NCBI RefSeq assembly: GCF_943914685.1
Contig: NZ_CALUCZ010000009.1
Coordinates: 1-64,000 of the forward strand
Length of the DNA: 64,000 nt
Reading direction: 5' to 3'
DNA from: an uncultured Mobiluncus sp.
GTDB taxonomy: Bacteria > Actinomycetota > Actinomycetes > Actinomycetales > Actinomycetaceae
Each line of letters begins with the position of its first letter. Within the stretch, counting starts at the first letter, position 1. Below the pieces are notes generated by a model. It did not search any database and had not been told where the DNA came from. It saw only the letters and a program-made list of their open reading frames with translations. Of this stretch, positions 60,573 through 64,000 are shown piece by piece. The position numbers were made by a program, and so were the translations under genes.

Positions 60573-62375
60573 CTAAAGCCCTTCCGCCACGTCCAGCCAC
60601 TGCTCCTCAAGTTGTTCGACCCGACCGCGAGCAGTGTGCAACTCTTTGGCCAAATCCGCCAGTTTTTCATAGTCGGCGGGGTCTGTCTCAGCCAGCTGCG
60701 ATTCAATCTGAGCCACCTGCGCGGTGGCTTTGGCAATCTGGCGCTCCACGGATTGCAGACGTTTTTGGGTTTCGTAGTCGGCTTTGGAACCGGTTTTTCC
60801 ATTCACAAGGGGTTTCTGCGACGTCGACGGCTCGTCAGACTTGGGCCGGCTGGTCGGCCGCGCCTGTTCGGCCAGATCCAAGTATTCGTCCACGCCTCCG
60901 GGGAGGTGACGCAACCCATGGTCAATGACGGCGTACTGGTTATCGGTAATCCGTTCGATGAGGTAGCGATCGTGGGAGACGACCAGCAACGTTCCCGGCC
61001 AGGCATCTAACACGTCTTCCAAAGCGGTCAGAGTATCGGTATCAATATCGTTGGTGGGTTCGTCCAGAATCATCACATTCGGTTCTTCCAGCAACAACAG
61101 CAGAATCTGCAGACGCCGTTTCTGTCCCCCGCTCAACGCCCCCACTTTGGCTTGCAGCTGGGAGGAGTTAAACCCCAAACGTTCCAGCATCTGGGCGGGA
61201 CTGAGTTCCTTGCCCTCTACCTCGAAAGAGCCTTTGAGCTTACCTAAGACCTGATAGACGCGGTAATCCGCAATCTCGCGTAGCGCCCGAAACTCCTGGT
61301 CCAAGATGCCAATCTGGACTGTCTTGCCTTCGCGGCGCCGTCCCCGCGTCGGGGTGAGGTCCCCCGCCAGCAAACCCAGCAGGGTCGACTTTCCCGCCCC
61401 GTTGGCTCCCAAGATTCCGGCGCGCTCCCCCGGCGCCACCCGCCACGTCACATCGCGTAAAACCGGGCGGGAATCCCCTTGTGCCCCATAGGAAAAATCC
61501 ACGTCCACCAGGTCCACGACGATTTTCCCGAGCCTTCCGGTGGCCAGTTTCACCAGCTGCACCGTGTCGCGCACCGGCGGAACGTCCTCAATGAGCGCGT
61601 TGGCGGCGTCGATGCGAAACTTCGGTTTGGAAGTTCGGGCCGGGGCTCCCCGCCGTAGCCACGCCAGTTCTTTGCGTAACAGATTTTGGCGCTTTTCGGC
61701 GGCGAGAGCCGCCTGCCGGTCACGTTCCACGCGAGCCAAAATATAGGCTGCGTATCCCCCCTCAAACGGTTCCACCCTGCCGTCGTGAACTTCCCAAGTG
61801 TCGCGCGACACCGCATCGAGAAACCACCGGTCGTGCGTCACCAGCAACAGGGCGCCCTCCCGCGCAGACCAGCGGCGATTGAGGTGACGCGCCAGCCACG
61901 CCACCCCTTCCATATCCAGGTGGTTCGTGGGCTCGTCCAGTCCGATGACGTCCCAATCACCAATCAGGAGTTTTGCCAGGGCGAGGCGCCGGCGCTGTCC
62001 CCCGCTCAGCGCCTCCACCGGCGATTCCCATGCGATGGCGGGCAATAAGCCATCTAGCACTTCGCGAATCCGCGGGTCACTGAGGACTTCGTGGTGTTTG
62101 GAACCTGCCAGCAGCACGGTTTCCACCGTGTCACAGCCGCTCAGAGCGTCTTCCTGTCCCAGCAAAGCGACCCGCAACCCGTTACGCCGGGTGACGAGCC
62201 CGGAATGCGGCTGCTGGGTTCCGAACAGTACCCGCAGCAGCGTCGATTTGCCGTCTCCGTTGCGCCCGACAATCCCGATACGGTCTCCGGCGGAAACTCC
62301 GACCGTGACATCGTCAAGCAGCAGCTTGTCCGGGTATTCCACGTGCAGGTTTTGCCCACCCAAAAGGTTACCCAA
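60573..62375 (-). CDS. ABC-F family ATPase (Uup-like)
   Basis: The 600-residue protein has two ABC domains: Walker A GIVGRNGDGKST and GILGANGAGKST, signatures LSGGQRRRLAL and LSGGQKRRLQ, with Walker B ending in DEPTNHLDM and DEPTNDIDT. There are no membrane segments. A linker between the domains and a C-terminal coiled coil (RQIAKATAQVAQIESQLAET) match Uup-like ABC-F proteins, which act on ribosomes. The start is TTG 62375 after GAGG. It is 68 nt downstream of the RNase E/G gene. Confidence 0.9.
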   Translation of the reverse strand: MGNLLGGQNLHVEYPDKLLLDDVTVGVSAGDRIGIVGRNGDGKSTLLRVLFGTQQPHSGLVTRRNGLRVALLGQEDALSGCDTVETVLLAGSKHHEVLSDPRIREVLDGLLPAIAWESPVEALSGGQRRRLALAKLLIGDWDVIGLDEPTNHLDMEGVAWLARHLNRRWSAREGALLLVTHDRWFLDAVSRDTWEVHDGRVEPFEGGYAAYILARVERDRQAALAAEKRQNLLRKELAWLRRGAPARTSKPKFRIDAANALIEDVPPVRDTVQLVKLATGRLGKIVVDLVDVDFSYGAQGDSRPVLRDVTWRVAPGERAGILGANGAGKSTLLGLLAGDLTPTRGRRREGKTVQIGILDQEFRALREIADYRVYQVLGKLKGSFEVEGKELSPAQMLERLGFNSSQLQAKVGALSGGQKRRLQILLLLLEEPNVMILDEPTNDIDTDTLTALEDVLDAWPGTLLVVSHDRYLIERITDNQYAVIDHGLRHLPGGVDEYLDLAEQARPTSRPKSDEPSTSQKPLVNGKTGSKADYETQKRLQSVERQIAKATAQVAQIESQLAETDPADYEKLADLAKELHTARGRVEQLEEQWLDVAEGL

Positions 62376-62442
62376 AACGCCTCACTCCAAAAACTGTCGA
62401 CAGCCCCCGGACAAACCGGGCGAACTGCGAAAAATCCGGGAA

Positions 62443-64000
62443 CTACCCTTGTGAAACCACAATATCGGCGTCCGCGGAATCTGTATTGATGACTCCGGTG
62501 GAGGCGGCTCGGCGGTGACGGCGGCGCGGCGCGGCGCCCTCCGCGGGGGCGTCTGTACCGGTGATTTCCAGACGCTTTTGCGCCTCGTCCAGAGCAGGTT
62601 TCTCGCTGACCTTGTCCAAGGTGGGCTTTTCACTCGCTTTGCCCAAGGCGGGTTTCTCGCTGGCTTTGTCCAGAGAGGGCTTTTCCGCGGGTGTGGTCAA
62701 CAGTTTCGGTTCCTCGGTTCGCGACGAGCGCGATTCCTCGGGTGCGGGTGGCTCGTGTTCCTCGGAGGCGTGAGCGGCGGTAGCGATAGCCGCCATAGTT
62801 TGACGCACTTCCGGGTTCGTTTCCTTTACGGATTTGGCGCGGGACCGGGCGCGTTTCGAGCTGGACGAAGACGCCGAACCGCGTCGGGCAGAGGAATGGG
62901 ATACCACGTCTTCCGGGGCTTGCCCATTGTTCTCGACCGGCACATCGTGGACGATAAAGCCGCGCCCGTCACAGCATTCACACTGGGTCGAAAACGCCTC
63001 AACCAGCCCCTGTCCGACCCGTTTGCGGGTCATCTGAATCAGGCCGAGGGAGGTCACTTCAGTGACCTGGTGACGAGTCCGATCGCGTCCCAAGCATTCC
63101 ACTAGACGCCGCAACACCAAATCCCGGTTCGACTCAATAACCATGTCCACAAAGTCAATCACCACGATGCCGCCGATATCGCGCAGCCGCAGCTGACGCA
63201 CGATTTCCTCGGCAGCCTCCAAGTTGTTCTTGGTGACGGTTTCTTCCAGGGTTCCCCCGGTGCCGATGTAACGCCCGGTGTTGACGTCAATGACCGTCAT
63301 CGCTTCGGTTCGGTCGATAATCAGGTAACCACCGCTGGGCAGCCATACCTTGCGTTCAAAGCCTTTCGCGAGCTGTTCGTCGATGCGATGGGCGGCAAAA
63401 ATATCGTCCTCGCCCTCCCAATGCTTCAGGCGGTCCTTTAATTCGGGGGACAAATCGCGCACATACTTAGAAATGGTCTTCCACGCGTTGTCGCCCTGAA
63501 TAGTCAAGGACCGGAAGTCCTCGTTAAATATGTCGCGTACGACTCGCACCGCCAGTTCCGGTTCTCCGTGCAGCAGCACGGGTCCGTTGCGGGTCTTGCG
63601 CTGTTTCGTCTCGATTTCTTGCCAGATTCGGGTGAGGCGTTCCACGTCGGCGCGCAGCTGCGCTTCCGTAGCCCCCTCCGCGGCGGTTCGAACGATAACT
63701 CCGTAGCCGGCCGGAACCATCGTTTTCAACAGGGCCTTGAGACGTTTGCGTTCCTCCTCGGGCAGTTTGCGCGAGATTCCGGTCATCGCCCCGCTGGGCA
63801 CCAACACCAGGTGACGGCCTGCCAGAGTAATCTGAGACGTCAACCGGGCACCCTTATGCCCAATCGGATCCTTTGTGACCTGCACCAAAACCAGGTCGCC
63901 AGGGTTGAGTGCCTCCTCGATACGCCCGGTTTTGGCATTCAAACCGGCGGCGTCCCAGTTCACTTCTCCGGCATAGAGCACGGCGTTGCGTCCCTTGCCG
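62443..64000 (-). CDS. Ribonuclease E/G family protein, 5' part outside the window
   Basis: The visible 519 codons begin GKGRNAVLYAGEVNW and run through the rest of the S1 domain, the 5'-sensor region (LVLVPSGAMTGISRKL), the DNase I-like catalytic domain (TVIDVNTGRYIGTGG, IGGIVVIDFVDM) with both Asp ligands, and CECCDGRGF, the zinc-link. It should cleave RNA in decay and rRNA maturation. The C-terminus is disordered and carries four EKPxLxKAS-like units of 9 residues (27 bp each). The start and any N-terminal extension are beyond 64000. Confidence 0.9.
   Translation of the reverse strand, partial: GKGRNAVLYAGEVNWDAAGLNAKTGRIEEALNPGDLVLVQVTKDPIGHKGARLTSQITLAGRHLVLVPSGAMTGISRKLPEEERKRLKALLKTMVPAGYGVIVRTAAEGATEAQLRADVERLTRIWQEIETKQRKTRNGPVLLHGEPELAVRVVRDIFNEDFRSLTIQGDNAWKTISKYVRDLSPELKDRLKHWEGEDDIFAAHRIDEQLAKGFERKVWLPSGGYLIIDRTEAMTVIDVNTGRYIGTGGTLEETVTKNNLEAAEEIVRQLRLRDIGGIVVIDFVDMVIESNRDLVLRRLVECLGRDRTRHQVTEVTSLGLIQMTRKRVGQGLVEAFSTQCECCDGRGFIVHDVPVENNGQAPEDVVSHSSARRGSASSSSSKRARSRAKSVKETNPEVRQTMAAIATAAHASEEHEPPAPEESRSSRTEEPKLLTTPAEKPSLDKASEKPALGKASEKPTLDKVSEKPALDEAQKRLEITGTDAPAEGAAPRRRHRRAASTGVINTDSADADIVVSQG
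62582..62690 (-). repeat. Four 27-bp units in the RNase E/G tail
   Basis: On the minus strand the sequence encodes EKPSLDKAS, EKPALGKAS, EKPTLDKVS and EKPALDEAQ. The units are close but not identical and lie in the Pro/Glu/Lys-rich disordered C-terminus. Confidence 0.8.

Overview
The window is chromosomal DNA of a medium-to-high GC actinobacterium. The markers are WhiA, SepH, the DUF3000, DUF3043, DUF3159, DUF3710 and DUF4193 families, a PASTA kinase beside an Rv2175c-type regulator, a class II DAHP synthase, and a principal sigma factor with a long Lys/Ala-rich extension. CWB2 (cell wall binding repeat 2) surface repeats, two chemotaxis receptors (so a motile cell) and a PPi-type phosphofructokinase suggest Actinomycetaceae, possibly Mobiluncus. 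The genus is inference; the phylum is well supported. Most of the window is housekeeping genes in an order that, from memory, largely matches the mycobacterial blocks Rv2680-Rv2699c, Rv2173-Rv2182c, Rv2204c-Rv2206 and Rv1420-Rv1423.

Layout. 1-2000: a double terminator, a minus-strand tRNA cluster (Gly, Cys, Val), a LacI-type regulator and a plus-strand tRNA-Val(CAC). 2-12.1 kb: SGNH hydrolase, glycogen debranching enzyme, DUF3000 protein, RNase D, dxs and acnA. 12.1-14.4 kb: an AT-richer accessory pocket with an unusual membrane protein, an IS-transposase relic and an acetyltransferase. 14.4-21 kb: RNA methyltransferase, APC-type permease, two TrkA/RCK proteins, then DUF3159, an OB-fold protein, DUF3710 and DUF4193. 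21-29.5 kb: sepH, a phosphodiesterase-like protein, and parC and parE separated by a GNAT gene.

29.6-32.6 kb: an ElaA-like acetyltransferase, a CWB2 surface protein whose upstream region carries a 19-nt G tract, structured repeats, and a guanidine-II riboswitch controlling a Gdx-type SMR exporter. 32.6-42 kb: sigA, a prenyl synthase, Rv2175c-like protein, PASTA kinase, aroG, PPi-phosphofructokinase and plsC. 42-52.9 kb: a pseudo-receiver protein, two FKBP lipoproteins, erpA, a shrunken glycerate-kinase-like gene, an M20 peptidase, DUF3043, an aldo/keto reductase, pyrD, an unknown protein, a SpoU methyltransferase and a HAD phosphatase. 52.9-64 kb: a minus-strand series reading rne/rng (cut by the window end), abc-f, rapZ, yvcK, whiA, uvrC and two overlapping MCP genes.

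The features most worth following are the G tract upstream of the surface protein, the 21-bp tandem repeat that makes a trkA gene and a DUF3159 gene overlap tail to tail by 189 bp, the drastically shortened glycerate-kinase homologue, the sensorless MCP pair, and a recurrent TANNNT box 6-7 nt before start codons that points to leaderless mRNAs. I found no prophage, CRISPR array, intact insertion sequence or obviously new multi-gene system.
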